64,000 nucleotides of DNA from positions 1 through 64,000 of the forward strand of contig NZ_SSMY01000004.1 of NCBI RefSeq assembly GCF_004799495.1, in the 5' to 3' direction. This document shows, one piece after another, positions 46,009-55,600 of this stretch. Under the pieces are notes generated by a model. It saw only the letters and a list, made by a program, of their open reading frames with translations. It did no database searches and was not told the DNA's origin. The stretch comes from Sphingomonas sp. (lineage in GTDB: Bacteria > Pseudomonadota > Alphaproteobacteria > Sphingomonadales > Sphingomonadaceae). Position 1 is the stretch's first letter. Each line of letters opens with the position of its first letter. A program made the translations under genes and the position numbers.

Positions 46009-46634
46009 CAGTAGGACGACGACGTGGCGGGCGGCGGGCGCAGCGTTACGGTGAAAGCTTCGCGCGCGCCACCGCCCAGATTGATCGTGTGCGACACCTG
46101 GTTGCCGGGGCTCCGCAGATACGGATGCCACACGCCGACCGAAATCGGCCCCTGTGGTACGCCGTTCAGGACGACATTACCCGACGCATCCGTCTTCGCG
46201 GTGAATGCGCTGTCGGCGACATAGATGAACGCCGTCATCTGGTCGTGGATGTTGCACCCCAGCGACACCGGTCCGGCGCGGTCGAAGCGCACCGTGCGGT
46301 TCTGTTCGCGCGCATAGAGCTTCAATTCGAAACGCTTGGCCGGCGAGAAGGAATAGACCTGGTGCCGCACCGCGTCGAAATTGGGAAACGACACGTCGGC
46401 GTTGACGGGCACGACGGTCAGGAACGGGGCGAACTGGATATTCTGCTGGCGCACGGCATAGCCGCTTCCCGGTCGCGCCGATGGCGTGTCGCGGCCGATC
46501 AGGTGGATCGTGACGACGGCGTTGGCGATCGGCTGGCCTCCGGGGCCGCGCACCATGACGCTCACCCCCGCAACCGGCGGTGGCGGCGCCGCGCCGAGGA
46601 GCAGCGCGAACGGCAGGACGGGCAACATACGCAT
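46008..46634 (-). CDS. Periplasmic cupredoxin-like protein (methylamine-utilisation-type annotation)
   Basis: A 208-residue exported protein with signal MLPVLPFALLLGAA. A plastocyanin-like fold is indicated by VRHQVYSFSPAKRFELKLY and VSLGCNIHDQMTAFIYVAD. His91, Cys127, His130 and Met133 form a complete type-1 copper ligand set (C-x2-H-x2-M). A carboxypeptidase-regulatory-like beta domain (KTDASGNVVLNGVPQG) follows. It is the middle gene of three, coupled to the GGDEF-EAL sensor, so copper or redox sensing feeding c-di-GMP is a reasonable inference. Confidence 0.78.
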   Translation of the reverse strand: MRMLPVLPFALLLGAAPPPPVAGVSVMVRGPGGQPIANAVVTIHLIGRDTPSARPGSGYAVRQQNIQFAPFLTVVPVNADVSFPNFDAVRHQVYSFSPAKRFELKLYAREQNRTVRFDRAGPVSLGCNIHDQMTAFIYVADSAFTAKTDASGNVVLNGVPQGPISVGVWHPYLRSPGNQVSHTINLGGGAREAFTVTLRPPPATSSSY

Positions 46635-46671
46635 CGCCAGCGATCCTAGCGACTTGGCGTAAACAATCCCT

Positions 46672-47943
46672 TCATAGGTGCAGGCGGAGCGCGAACTGGA
46701 GCAGCGTCTTATCCTGTTGCGGCGCAAGGCCGACATAGACGCGCGCATCCTTGCGGCTGTCGACGTGGAGCAGCTCGACCAGCGCCGACAGATGCTTGCC
46801 GATATCGCGCCGCCCCGCCGCGGTCAGCGCCCAGCCGTTTTCGGACCAGTCGCGGCCGAGCTCGGACCCGATGCTGGTCGTGCCGAACGCTTCCGCGCGC
46901 AGCGACGCCGAGCCGCGCGCGAAATTGCGCGTCGCCATCACATACGCCGAGCGGAAAGCCGTATCGACCCACAGCCGGCCGTTTTCGCGAAAGCCCATCA
47001 GCGTGCGTCCGGCCATCCCTTGCGCCTTCACTTGCCAGTCGCCGAAACTCAGCACCGCGCCGACATTGTCGAACCGCGTGCGCCAACCCCATTGCAGCGT
47101 CGGCGTCACCGCCTCCGGATTGCCGCGATTGTCGTAATGGAAGGCCTGCAGGTCGAGCCAGGCGGTCGGCGCCCAGTCGACCTTACCGTAGAAACCGGGC
47201 CGGTTGTCGAGTTCGATCACCGGACGTGTCCTGGTCGCCTGCACGTACGCCGCGAAGAACGGATTGAGCGGCGGCAAGGGCTGTAACCCGAACGCGACCG
47301 CCTTCTGATCGTGCAACGCCCAGCCGCGAAACGCGATCAGCGTCCCCGCCGTGTCGTTGAGCCCGAAGATCGCGGCGGTCACGCCGATTCGCCCGCCGCC
47401 GACCGGGCGCGAGACCTGCGCCTCGACCCCGCCGACCTTCACCTCTTCGCCGATCCACGCGTTGATCGCCGACGGCGTGATCGTGTCGCGCACCCGCCAT
47501 TCGGGACCGGTGTGCTCGAGGCTGACGGGCGGCCAGAACAGCCCCGCGCGCCCCACCACCTTTGTCCCGCCGGGCAACAGCGGTTTGTACGTCAGGAAGG
47601 CTTCCGACAGGTCTACGGCCTTGTCCTGCCCCTGCTGCGCGGTCGCGACGAGCGTGCCGCCCAGCGACCAGGTAAAGCGCGGCGTCCAGATCAGGTCGCC
47701 CTCGACCGCTTGCGGTTCGATGCGGAAATTGCGGTTGGCGGAATCGGTGTCGAACCGCGTCTTGCCGTACCCGCCGTCGAGCCAGCTCGTCTCGCCATCG
47801 CCCCCGATGATGCGGACGTCGCCGCTCACAGCCACCGTCTCCGGCGTGAACAATTCGGTCGCGCTTTGGGCGATCGCGGGGGCCGGCGATGCCATCAGCG
47901 CGCCGATGATCAAGGATCTGAATATTTTCAGTCGGCTAGTCAC
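46672..47943 (-). CDS. Outer-membrane beta-barrel protein, unknown function
   Basis: A 423-residue exported protein. Signal peptide SLIIGALMASPAPAIAQ; the mature part has alternating amphipathic strands with many Trp/Tyr girdle residues (LIWTPRFTWSLGGTLVA, PTLQWGWRTRFDNVGAVLSFGDW) and ends in LQFALRLHL, a barrel-like C-terminus. It starts the three-gene unit with the cupredoxin-like and GGDEF-EAL genes. It may be a porin or a surface sensor component. No named family was recognised. Confidence 0.7.
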   Translation of the reverse strand: MTSRLKIFRSLIIGALMASPAPAIAQSATELFTPETVAVSGDVRIIGGDGETSWLDGGYGKTRFDTDSANRNFRIEPQAVEGDLIWTPRFTWSLGGTLVATAQQGQDKAVDLSEAFLTYKPLLPGGTKVVGRAGLFWPPVSLEHTGPEWRVRDTITPSAINAWIGEEVKVGGVEAQVSRPVGGGRIGVTAAIFGLNDTAGTLIAFRGWALHDQKAVAFGLQPLPPLNPFFAAYVQATRTRPVIELDNRPGFYGKVDWAPTAWLDLQAFHYDNRGNPEAVTPTLQWGWRTRFDNVGAVLSFGDWQVKAQGMAGRTLMGFRENGRLWVDTAFRSAYVMATRNFARGSASLRAEAFGTTSIGSELGRDWSENGWALTAAGRRDIGKHLSALVELLHVDSRKDARVYVGLAPQQDKTLLQFALRLHL

Positions 47944-48015
47944 GCGCCGATCATAGGCGATAATGGTTAACGATCGGTCGAGATCGGCCCAAATCGCCGC
48001 AGTGCCGCATGCGCC

Positions 48016-48043
48016 TTGACGCCCCGCGCCCGCCGCCCTAAGG
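48016..48043 (+). promoter_or_regulatory. Probable promoter of tRNA-Glu
   Basis: TTGACG (48016-48021) and CTAAGG (48038-48043) are separated by 16 bases and stand about 18 bases before the mature tRNA, a layout common for alphaproteobacterial stable-RNA promoters. Confidence 0.6.
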
Positions 48044-48061
48044 CGCCGCGTCCCGCTCTAC

Positions 48062-48136
48062 GGCCCCTTCGTCTAGCGGTTAGGACGCGGCCCTCTCACG
48101 GCTGAAACACGGGTTCGATTCCCGTAGGGGTCACCA
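48062..48136 (+). tRNA. tRNA-Glu (anticodon CTC)
   Basis: A 75-base cloverleaf with acceptor GGCCCCT paired to AGGGGTC, D arm GTCT/GGAC, anticodon stem CGGCC/GGCTG around loop CTCTCAC (anticodon CTC, reading GAG) and T arm with GGTTCGATTCC. CCA is encoded. A GCGAGC/GCTCGC hairpin at 48153-48167 follows, without a T-run. Confidence 0.95.
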
Positions 48137-48167
48137 AGCGAAGCGGGTGGACGCGAGCGTTGCTCGC

Positions 48168-49067
48168 TCATCCCGCCGCGCCAACGCTCTCTTCGGCACG
48201 GGACAAGGCCGAAACCGCGGCGATATCGTCGTCCTCCAGATACAAGCTTGCCGCCGACGCGCTGGCAGCGGCGGTTTGGGGCTTGCTGGCGCCCGGGATC
48301 GGGATCACGCAATCGCTCTGTGCCAAATGCCAGGCGATGACGACGGCATAGGGCGTAGTCCGATACTTTGCCGCGAGATCGACCAGGACAGGATGCCGCG
48401 CCAACGCGTGGTGATGATGCGCCCCACCGATGACGGAATGCGGCACGAAGCTCACGCCTTGGTCCTGACAGGCTGAGAGCATTCCGTTCTCATAATCCTC
48501 CGGGTCCAGCGGATTGCATGCGTTCTGCACGCTCTCGATGCGCACGATCCGTTGCGCGGCGTGCAGATGGGCGACCGAAACGTTGCAAAGCCCGATATGC
48601 GCGATCTTGCCCTCTTCCTGCAGCCGGGCGAGCTCGCCGATCGAATCCTCGAACGGTATCTCCGCATCGGGCGCGTGAAGCTGGTACAGGAATATGGCCT
48701 CGCACCCCAGCGCGCGGAGACTGTCTGTGCATGATTGCCGCAGGAACCACGGGCTCGCATCGACCCGCCGTATCCGCCGATCGACGCCGCCCTTGGCCGC
48801 CACGGTGATGGTTTCGCCAGGCCACGACGACAGCGCCTTGGCGATCAGCCGTTCGTTGTGGCCGATCTCGTCGTCGCCAGCGCAATAGACGTTTGCCGTG
48901 TCGACGAAATCGATCCCGGCATCGAAGGCGGCGTGCAGCGTCGCCACCGCGGCGGCTTCGTCGGGCCGGCCGCCCATCGACAGCGGCATGGCGCCCAGCC
49001 CGACCGGGAACACCGTTCGCCCGGTCCGGCCGAGCATCCGGCGGACGGGGGCCGCAGGTCGCGTCAA
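48168..49067 (-). CDS. Aldo/keto reductase
   Basis: A 299-residue NADPH-dependent oxidoreductase of the aldo/keto reductase fold. VGLGAMPLSMGGRPDE is at the N-terminus and the catalytic tyrosine context is VDTANVYCAGDDEIGHNERLIAK; GLCNVSVAHLHAA and PIPGASKPQTAAASASA complete the cofactor site. TTG start overlaps the upstream gene's stop (TTGA). It is the last gene of a three-gene reverse operon whose other members are unknown. Confidence 0.85.
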   Translation of the reverse strand: MTRPAAPVRRMLGRTGRTVFPVGLGAMPLSMGGRPDEAAAVATLHAAFDAGIDFVDTANVYCAGDDEIGHNERLIAKALSSWPGETITVAAKGGVDRRIRRVDASPWFLRQSCTDSLRALGCEAIFLYQLHAPDAEIPFEDSIGELARLQEEGKIAHIGLCNVSVAHLHAAQRIVRIESVQNACNPLDPEDYENGMLSACQDQGVSFVPHSVIGGAHHHHALARHPVLVDLAAKYRTTPYAVVIAWHLAQSDCVIPIPGASKPQTAAASASAASLYLEDDDIAAVSALSRAEESVGAAG

Positions 49068-49408
49068 TGCGCCATGGCTTCGGCTTGCTCGAGCACGACC
49101 ATGTGCCCGCCCGGATTGGACTGGAAGTCCACCTCGATCTCGCCGAACGCGATCGTGAGCGATGCGCCGGAACGCAGCACATCGAGCTCGTCCCCCGTGA
49201 ATTCGTGCGTGACCGATCGCGCGCCCGCGTCGCCGCGCGGGCCGTCGAGCGTCACCGCCAGGCCGGGCGTTTCCTGGCAGCGATTGGCCGGGGCATTAGG
49301 GTTCACGACGGTCAGCGTATAGCTGTCGCCCCCCTCCGAGCGCAGTTCCATCGTGCCCGGCAACCCGCGCAGCACGCGATACATCTGGTCGATCGCCAAC
49401 GACGTCAT
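49064..49408 (-). CDS. Conserved-looking 114-residue protein, unknown function
   Basis: A soluble protein without signal peptide. Segments SYTLTVVNPNAPANRCQET and LTIAFGEIEVDFQSNPGGHMVVLE suggest a beta-rich fold. ATG overlaps the stop of the 74-residue gene upstream, and its stop overlaps the TTG of the aldo/keto reductase, so all three are translationally coupled. No family recognised. Confidence 0.65.
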   Translation of the reverse strand: MTSLAIDQMYRVLRGLPGTMELRSEGGDSYTLTVVNPNAPANRCQETPGLAVTLDGPRGDAGARSVTHEFTGDELDVLRSGASLTIAFGEIEVDFQSNPGGHMVVLEQAEAMAH

Positions 49409-49629
49409 TCCCAATTCCCCTCGGGCATCACCGCCACATAGGCGCCGTGCGCCAGCCAATATCCGGCAGCTTCGTCGTCCGATTGCAACAGGTTGGCCGT
49501 CTGAAGCCGGACCGCGACGGACTCGCCCGCGGCCGTCCGGCAATTGACGATCACCGGAGCACCGACGTCGAGCATCTTGAGTTCGATCGGCGTCAGTTTG
49601 CGCGCCGTGATGAGCGTATTCTCGGCCAT
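49405..49629 (-). CDS. 74-residue protein, unknown function
   Basis: First gene of the reverse operon. It has KLTPIELKMLDVGAPVIVNC followed by AVRLQTANLLQSDDEAAGYW, a small mixed alpha/beta protein without a signal peptide. GAGGCGAGG directly upstream of ATG 49629 supports the start. Its stop overlaps the next ATG by 4 bases. No family recognised. Confidence 0.62.
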   Translation of the reverse strand: MAENTLITARKLTPIELKMLDVGAPVIVNCRTAAGESVAVRLQTANLLQSDDEAAGYWLAHGAYVAVMPEGNWE

Positions 49630-49711
49630 GCCTCGCCTCTGGTGGTTCGATCGGCAGCGACGGAAAGCGGCGCATCTTCCCACCAAGAGGCGCCGCCCCT
49701 CCGACGAAACG

Positions 49712-49906
49712 TCAGCGCGAACGCTCGTTCAGCTTCGCGCCGAGGCTTTCGACCCCGCACACGACGTTCTTGATCTCCGCATGGAGGCTTTCGGTTCCGC
49801 AGACGTGCTTGTCCTTCATCTTCGCCTGCAGATTTTCGACGCCGCAGACGACATTCTTTATTTCGGCGTGGAGGCTTTCCACACCGCACACAGGTTTACC
49901 GGACAT
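49712..49906 (-). CDS. 64-residue protein of four cysteine-containing 14/15-residue repeats
   Basis: A 64-residue protein composed almost wholly of four units of the form CGxExLxAxhKxxx; cysteines fall at residues 7, 21, 36 and 50 (spacing 14, 15, 14). Each unit is amphipathic and two heptads long, so a helical rod or coiled coil with a regular stripe of cysteines is likely. GGGAGG six bases before ATG 49906 is a strong ribosome site. Units 1 and 3 share ten identical residues (ESLHAEIKNV) while their codons differ at five synonymous positions, direct evidence of selection on the protein. Function unknown. Confidence 0.72.
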   Translation of the reverse strand: MSGKPVCGVESLHAEIKNVVCGVENLQAKMKDKHVCGTESLHAEIKNVVCGVESLGAKLNERSR

Positions 49907-50130
49907 ATCAACCTCCCTCTCCGCAGATGACTATCGCACTCAATTCTTTCGAGTATTGCTGCGAATCGATCTGGCGATTGCCATCCTACTTTGGCGCATT
50001 TACGCGATCATAGCCGATACATGATCCGATACGGACGTTCCGTTGGATGCGATCGAGGGGCACCTTTGGACCGGATTGGATTAATCTCGCGCGGGTGCTG
50101 CCGCTGCCAGCGCGCGACCTTTCGCACAAC
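49907..50130. other. 224-base A+T-richer intergenic region
   Basis: Lies upstream of the repeat protein and downstream of the maleylacetoacetate isomerase. It is visibly richer in A+T than its surroundings and should hold the promoter of the repeat protein. No gene, hairpin terminator or clear promoter pair could be supported. Confidence 0.4.
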
Positions 50131-50745
50131 CTACAGCGGCGGTGGCGCGGCTTCCTGAAACGCGGGCAGCGCCGCGGCGCGATCCGCCGTGGCAGTGACG
50201 CGCGGGAACGGCGTCAGGTCGGTCTTGAAGCGCCGCGCGTTGTACATCTGCGGCACCAGGCAAGCATCGACGATGTTCGGCGCGTCGCCGCCGGCGAACG
50301 GCGTGTCGGGCAACAGCTTCTCCAGCGTCGCGAACCCCGTGCCGACCCAGTGCCGATACCAGCGCTCGACCGCTTCCCGGTCCTGCCCCATCTCGTGCTC
50401 GAGATATTGCAGGATACGCAGGTTGTTGATCGGGTGGATGTCGCACGCGATCGTCAGCGCCATCTCCAGCGCGCGGGCGCGCTCGGCGGGATCGGTCGGA
50501 ATCATCCGCGGTTCGGGATGCATCGCGTCGAGATAGTCGATGATCGCGAGGCTCTGGCCGAGGTGCAGCCCGTCCACCTCCAGCGCGGGAACCAGCCCGG
50601 CCGGGTTGATCGCGAGGTAATCGGGCGCGCGCTGCTCCCCGGCGCGCAGCGCGTAGTTGCGCTTCTCGTATGTCAGCCCCTTGAGGTTGAGCACGATGCG
50701 GACGCGGAATGCCGCCGAAGACAAGGGAAAATCGTGGAGTATCAT
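50131..50745 (-). CDS. maiA: Maleylacetoacetate isomerase
   Basis: A 204-residue glutathione-S-transferase-fold enzyme of the zeta class, isomerising maleylacetoacetate in tyrosine/homogentisate breakdown. The N-terminus ILHDFPLSSAAFRVRIVLNLKG has the SSxxxRVR active-site motif. NPAGLVPALEVDG and LGQSLAIIDYLDAMHPEPRM give the glutathione site, and the C-terminal domain has CDIHPINNLRILQYL. No other homogentisate-pathway gene is adjacent. Confidence 0.85.
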   Translation of the reverse strand: MILHDFPLSSAAFRVRIVLNLKGLTYEKRNYALRAGEQRAPDYLAINPAGLVPALEVDGLHLGQSLAIIDYLDAMHPEPRMIPTDPAERARALEMALTIACDIHPINNLRILQYLEHEMGQDREAVERWYRHWVGTGFATLEKLLPDTPFAGGDAPNIVDACLVPQMYNARRFKTDLTPFPRVTATADRAAALPAFQEAAPPPL

Positions 50746-50835
50746 CGCGACATCCTGATGTGGTTCGGCGGCATTGCAGGCGCATCCGTCGCGCCGTAGA
50801 TCGTGCCGGTCAAGGCATCGAAAGGCTATCCCCGT

Positions 50836-51294
50836 ATGATCTCCGTCCTGCTCGCTTTGGCGCTTCAGGCCGCCCCCGTCCCCGTCTGCACCGCGACGGT
50901 GGCGCCGCCTGCCGGGCTCGAGGCGTGGGGCACCGTCTCCGCGATCGCGATGGGTCCGATCGCAATCGGACAGACCACCGGACTGATGCTCCGGCCGGTC
51001 GACAAGGTGACATTCACTCCCGCCCCTTCGCGCGCGCCCAGGCCGGGGACGTTCGGCGGAGCCTATCAAGTCGCCGTGACGACCGCGGGCACGTACCGGA
51101 TCGCGCTCGAAGCGGGTGCGTGGATCGACGTGGTACGCGACGGTAAGGTATTGGAATCGGTCGCGCATGCCGAAGGTCCGTCATGCTCGGGCATCCGCAA
51201 GATCGTCGATTTCGCGCTGGCGCCGGGTCGCTATGCGATCCAATTGTCGGGCGCCAAAGCCGCGCCGATGCGTATATTGATCGCAGCCAAATGA
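50836..51294 (+). CDS. Secreted 152-residue protein, unknown function
   Basis: A signal peptide (MISVLLALALQAAPVPVCTA) is followed by a beta-rich domain (GTYRIALEAGAWIDVVRDGK, GRYAIQLSGAKAAPMRILIA) with two cysteines. It resembles small beta-sandwich periplasmic proteins. ATG 50836 is preferred over GTG 50803, which would place 11 polar residues ahead of the signal. It sits between maiA and the efflux operon, divergent from the former. No family recognised. Confidence 0.65.
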   Translation: MISVLLALALQAAPVPVCTATVAPPAGLEAWGTVSAIAMGPIAIGQTTGLMLRPVDKVTFTPAPSRAPRPGTFGGAYQVAVTTAGTYRIALEAGAWIDVVRDGKVLESVAHAEGPSCSGIRKIVDFALAPGRYAIQLSGAKAAPMRILIAAK

Positions 51295-51375
51295 CGATCG
51301 GCGCGTTCGGCAACTGACAAATCTTGCGACAAACCCATGTTTGACTCGCACAAGCGGGGGAACCACTAGGCCTTG

Positions 51376-52602
51376 ATGCTTTTGTCTGCAGGCCGGCAAC
51401 GATCGGCGCGTCCCCTCATCACTACCGTGTCGCTGGCGCTGCTTCTCGCCGCGTGCGGTGCGCGTGACGACGCCGCAAAGGGCGGGCGCGGCCAGCAGGG
51501 CACGCCCGAGGTCGGCTATATCGTCGTTCAGCCGACCGCGGTGCCGCTGATCACCGAACTCGCCGGCCGCACCAACGCGTTCCAGACGTCCGAAGTGCGC
51601 CCGCAGGTGTCGGGCATCATCCGCCGCCGCTTCTTCACCGAAGGATCGTACGTGAAGAAGGGCCAGGCGCTCTATCAGATCGATCCCAGCCTCTATCGCG
51701 CCGCCGCCAACCAGGCGTCGGCGAACCTCGCGAGCGCGCAAGCCAATGCCGAGGCGGCCCGCGTCAAGGCCGCGCGCTACAAGCCGCTCGCCGCCGACCA
51801 GGCGGTCGCGGCGCAGGATTACACCGATGCCGCCGCCGCCGCGCGCGCCGCGGGTGCTGCGGTCGACCAGAACCGCGCGGCGCTCGACACCGCGCGGATC
51901 AACCTGCGCTTCACCAACGTCCCCGCGCCGATCAGCGGCAAGATCGGGCGGTCGCTGTTCACCGAGGGCGCGCTCGTCACCGCCAGTCAGACCGACCCGA
52001 TGACGACGATCCAGTCGCTCGACCCGATGTATGTCGACATCCAGCAAAGCTCCGCCGACCTGCTCGCGCTGCGCCGCGCGCTCGCCAATGGCGGCGCCAC
52101 CCCAGCGAGCGCCGTGGTGCGGCTGAAGCTGGAGGATGGGAGCGACTATAGCTTCACCGGCACCGTCGAGTTCGCCGAGGCGATGGTCGATACTACGACC
52201 GGCACGGTCACGCTGCGCGCGCGCTTCCCCAATCCGCAGCAATTGCTGTTGCCCGGCATGTTCGTCCGCGCGAGCTTCGCACAGGCGACTGATCCCAATG
52301 CCTTCCTGATCCCGCAAGTCGCAGTGACGCGCGACCCCAAGGGCAATCCGCAGGTCTATGTCGTCGGCGCGGACAACAAGGCGGCGGCGCGGCCGGTCAC
52401 GGCGACGCGCACAGTTGGGGTCAATTGGGTGGTTACGGCGGGGCTGAAACCCGGCGAGCGGATCATCACCGAGGGCATCGGCAAGGTGAAGCCCGGCCAG
52501 CCGGTCAAGCCGGTCCCGGCGGGATCGCCGCAGAACCTGGTGCCCACGGGCAAGGGCGGGGGTGGAAAACAAGGCGGGAACCGCGGCAGCAGAGCGGGCT
52601 GA
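51376..52602 (+). CDS. RND efflux periplasmic adaptor (AcrA/MexA family)
   Basis: A 408-residue lipoprotein (lipobox LLAAC in SLALLLAACGARDD). The barrel-sandwich and hairpin regions read VRPQVSGIIRRRFFTEGSYV, LRFTNVPAPISGKIGRSLFTEG and a beta-barrel with FVRASFAQATDP; a Gly/Lys-rich tail ends it. It bridges the inner-membrane pump and outer-membrane channel encoded next. ATG 51376 follows TAGG; a TTG one codon upstream is possible. No regulator gene is adjacent. Confidence 0.92.
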   Translation: MLLSAGRQRSARPLITTVSLALLLAACGARDDAAKGGRGQQGTPEVGYIVVQPTAVPLITELAGRTNAFQTSEVRPQVSGIIRRRFFTEGSYVKKGQALYQIDPSLYRAAANQASANLASAQANAEAARVKAARYKPLAADQAVAAQDYTDAAAAARAAGAAVDQNRAALDTARINLRFTNVPAPISGKIGRSLFTEGALVTASQTDPMTTIQSLDPMYVDIQQSSADLLALRRALANGGATPASAVVRLKLEDGSDYSFTGTVEFAEAMVDTTTGTVTLRARFPNPQQLLLPGMFVRASFAQATDPNAFLIPQVAVTRDPKGNPQVYVVGADNKAAARPVTATRTVGVNWVVTAGLKPGERIITEGIGKVKPGQPVKPVPAGSPQNLVPTGKGGGGKQGGNRGSRAG

Positions 52603-52608
52603 CCGGCC

Positions 52609-55600
52609 GTGTCACGGATCTTCATCGACCGGCCGATCTTCGCGTGGGTGATCGCGATCATCATCATGCTGGTTGGGCTGGGCAGCATCTTTACCCTCCC
52701 GGTCGAACAATTCCCCGACGTCGCGCCGCCGCAGGTCAACATCCGCGCCAGCTATCCGGGCGCGTCTGCGGCCACGCTTGAAACCAGCGTCGCGCAGGTG
52801 ATCGAACAGCAGCTTCAGGGCATCGACGGGCTGCTGTACTTCAGCACCAATTCGTCGTCGCGCGGCGCGGTGTCGATCGGCATTACCTTCGCCAAGGGCA
52901 CCGATCCGGACGTTGCGCAGGTCCAGGTCCAGAACAAGGTTCAGCAGGCGCTGAGCCGCTTGCCGCAACAGGTTCAGCAGCAAGGCCTGACCGTCACCAA
53001 GTCGAACCCCGATTTCCTGCTGATCGCGGCGATCTACGACACGACCGACCGTACCAGTAACATCGACGTTTCCGACTATCTCGTCACCAACCTGCAGGAC
53101 ACGATCGGCCGCCTGAAGGGCGTGGGCGACATCAACGTGTTCGGGTCGCAATATGCGATGCGGATCTGGCTCAACCCCGACAAGCTCGCCGCGGTCGGGC
53201 TGATGCCGGGCGACGTCGTCACCGCGATCACAGCACAGAACGCCGAACTCGCGGCCGGCGAAGTCGGCGCGGTGCCGAGCGGCCCCGACCAGTATATCGA
53301 CGCGACCGTTACCGCGCAGTCGCGCCTGTCGACCCCGGAGCAATTCGCCAACATCGTGCTCAAGAGCCAGCCGGACGGATCGACCGTGCGGATCGCCGAC
53401 GTCGCGCGGATCGAGCTCGGCGCGGAAAGCTATGCGTCGATCAGCCGCGTGAATGGCCACCCCGGCGCCGGCATCGCGGTCAGCCTGGCCCCCGGCGCCG
53501 ACGCGCTGAGCACCGCCGAGCTGGTGAAGAAGCAGATCGAGACGTCGGCCAAGGACTTCCCGCCCGGCTACGAATACGATTTCCCCAACGATTCGACGAC
53601 CTTCATCAAGCTGTCGATCAACGACGTGGTGAAGACGCTGTTCGAAGCGATCGTGCTGGTCGTCATCGTCATGTTCGTGTTCCTGCAAAGCTGGCGCGCG
53701 ACATTGATCCCGACGATCGCCGTGCCGGTGGTGTTGCTCGGCACGTTCGGGGTGTTCGCGGTGGCGGGCTTCTCGATCAACACGCTGACGCTGTTCGGCC
53801 TGGTCCTCGCGATCGGCCTACTGGTCGACGACGCGATCGTCGTGGTCGAGAATGTCGAGCGCGTGATGCACGAAAACCCGGACATGGGTCCGCGCGAGGC
53901 GACGATCAAATCGATGGGCGAAATCCAGATCGCGCTGGTCGCGATCGCGCTCGTCCTGTCGGCGGTGTTCCTGCCGATGGCATTCTTCGGCGGATCGACC
54001 GGCGTGATCTATCGCCAGTTCTCGCTGACGATCGTGTCGGCGATGGTGCTGTCGGTGATCGTCGCGCTGATCCTGACGCCGGCGCTTACCGCGACCCTGC
54101 TTAAGCGCAAGGAGGACGAGAACCACGACACCTGGGTCTATCGCAAGACCGAGCGCGCGCGGCACTGGTTCAACGACCGGTTCGAACGATTGGTCGGCTG
54201 GTACACCGGCACGGTGTCGCGCGTCGTCGACCGCAAATGGCTGTTCCTCGGCATCTATGCCCTGGTGGTCGCGATCCTGGTGATCATGTTCGTGCGGTTG
54301 CCGACCGGCTTCCTTCCCACCGAGGACCAAGGCTTCGCGCAAGTCCAGTTCAACCTGCCGGGCGGCGCCACGATCAACCGCACGCAGGCAGCGCAGAAGG
54401 CGATCGAGAATTATTTCCTCACCACCGAAGGCAAGAACACTTCTGCCATATTGTCCGTCGCGGGCGCCGCCGGCGGCGGCGGCGGCGGCCAGAACGCCGG
54501 CCGAGGCTTCATTTCGCTCGCGCCGTGGGACAAGCGCAAGGGCAGCGAGAACAGCGCCGATGCGATCACACGCCGCGCGACGCGCGCGTTGAGCGGTCTG
54601 CGCGACGTCGAATTCTACGCAACGGTGCCGGCCGCGGTGCGCGGCCTGGGCCAGTCGTCGGGTTTCACCATCGAACTACAAAATACCGGCGGCCTGACGC
54701 GCGACCAGTTTCGCGACGCCCGTGATAAATTGCTCGCCGCTGCGCGCAGCGACCCTGATCTCGCCAACGTTCGCCTCAGCGACCTTCCCGATCAGCCGAC
54801 GCTGAAGGTCGACATGGACGCGCAAAAGCTGTCGGTGCTCGGACTCAACCAGACCGACGTCAACAACACCCTGTCGACCGCCTGGGGCGGCCGCTACGTC
54901 AACGATTTCAACGATCGCGGCCGGGTGAAGCGGGTCTTCGTTCAGGGCGATGCGCCGTACCGTTCGGCACCCGACGATATCGGCAAATGGTATGTCCGCG
55001 GGTCGACCGGCCAGATGGCTCCGTTCTCCGCCTTCGCGAGCACCGGCTGGTCGACCGCACCGACGTCGCTCAGCCGCTTCAACGGCATCGCGTCCTACGA
55101 ATTCTCCGGTCAGTCGGCCCCCGGCAAAAGCTCCGGTGAGGCGCTGGCGAAGATGCGGGAACTGGCCGGACAGATTCCGGGCGTTTCCGTATCGCTTGCG
55201 GGCGTGTCGTATCAGGAAGCACTGGCGTCGGGCCAGGCGCCGATCCTGTATGGCCTGTCGCTGCTCGTCGTGTTCCTCTGCCTCGCAGCACTGTACGAGA
55301 GCTGGACGATCCCGGTCGCGGTGTTGCTGGTGATCCCGCTGGGACTCGTCGGCGCGATCTTCGCGGTGACACTGCGCGGGTTGCAGAACGACGTCTACCT
55401 CCAGATCGGCCTGCTGACGACGATGGGGCTGGCGGCGAAGAACGCGATCCTGATGATCGAGTTCGCCGAGCAGGCGGAGAAGCAGGGCAAGCGCGTGATC
55501 GATGCCGCGCTGGAGGCCGCGCGCATCCGTCTCCGTCCGATCCTGATGACCAGCTTCGCGTTCATCTTCGGCGTGCTGCCGTTGGCGATTTCGACCGGTG

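Noticed and set aside
48062..48136. tRNA-Glu as an integration site for an island
   Set aside because: No integrase and no repeated 3' end of the tRNA were seen in the window; flanking genes look chromosomal.
49770..50024. Plus-strand open frame opposite the cysteine-repeat gene
   Set aside because: The reverse frame has a strong ribosome site and synonymous-only divergence between repeats, so the plus frame is its shadow.
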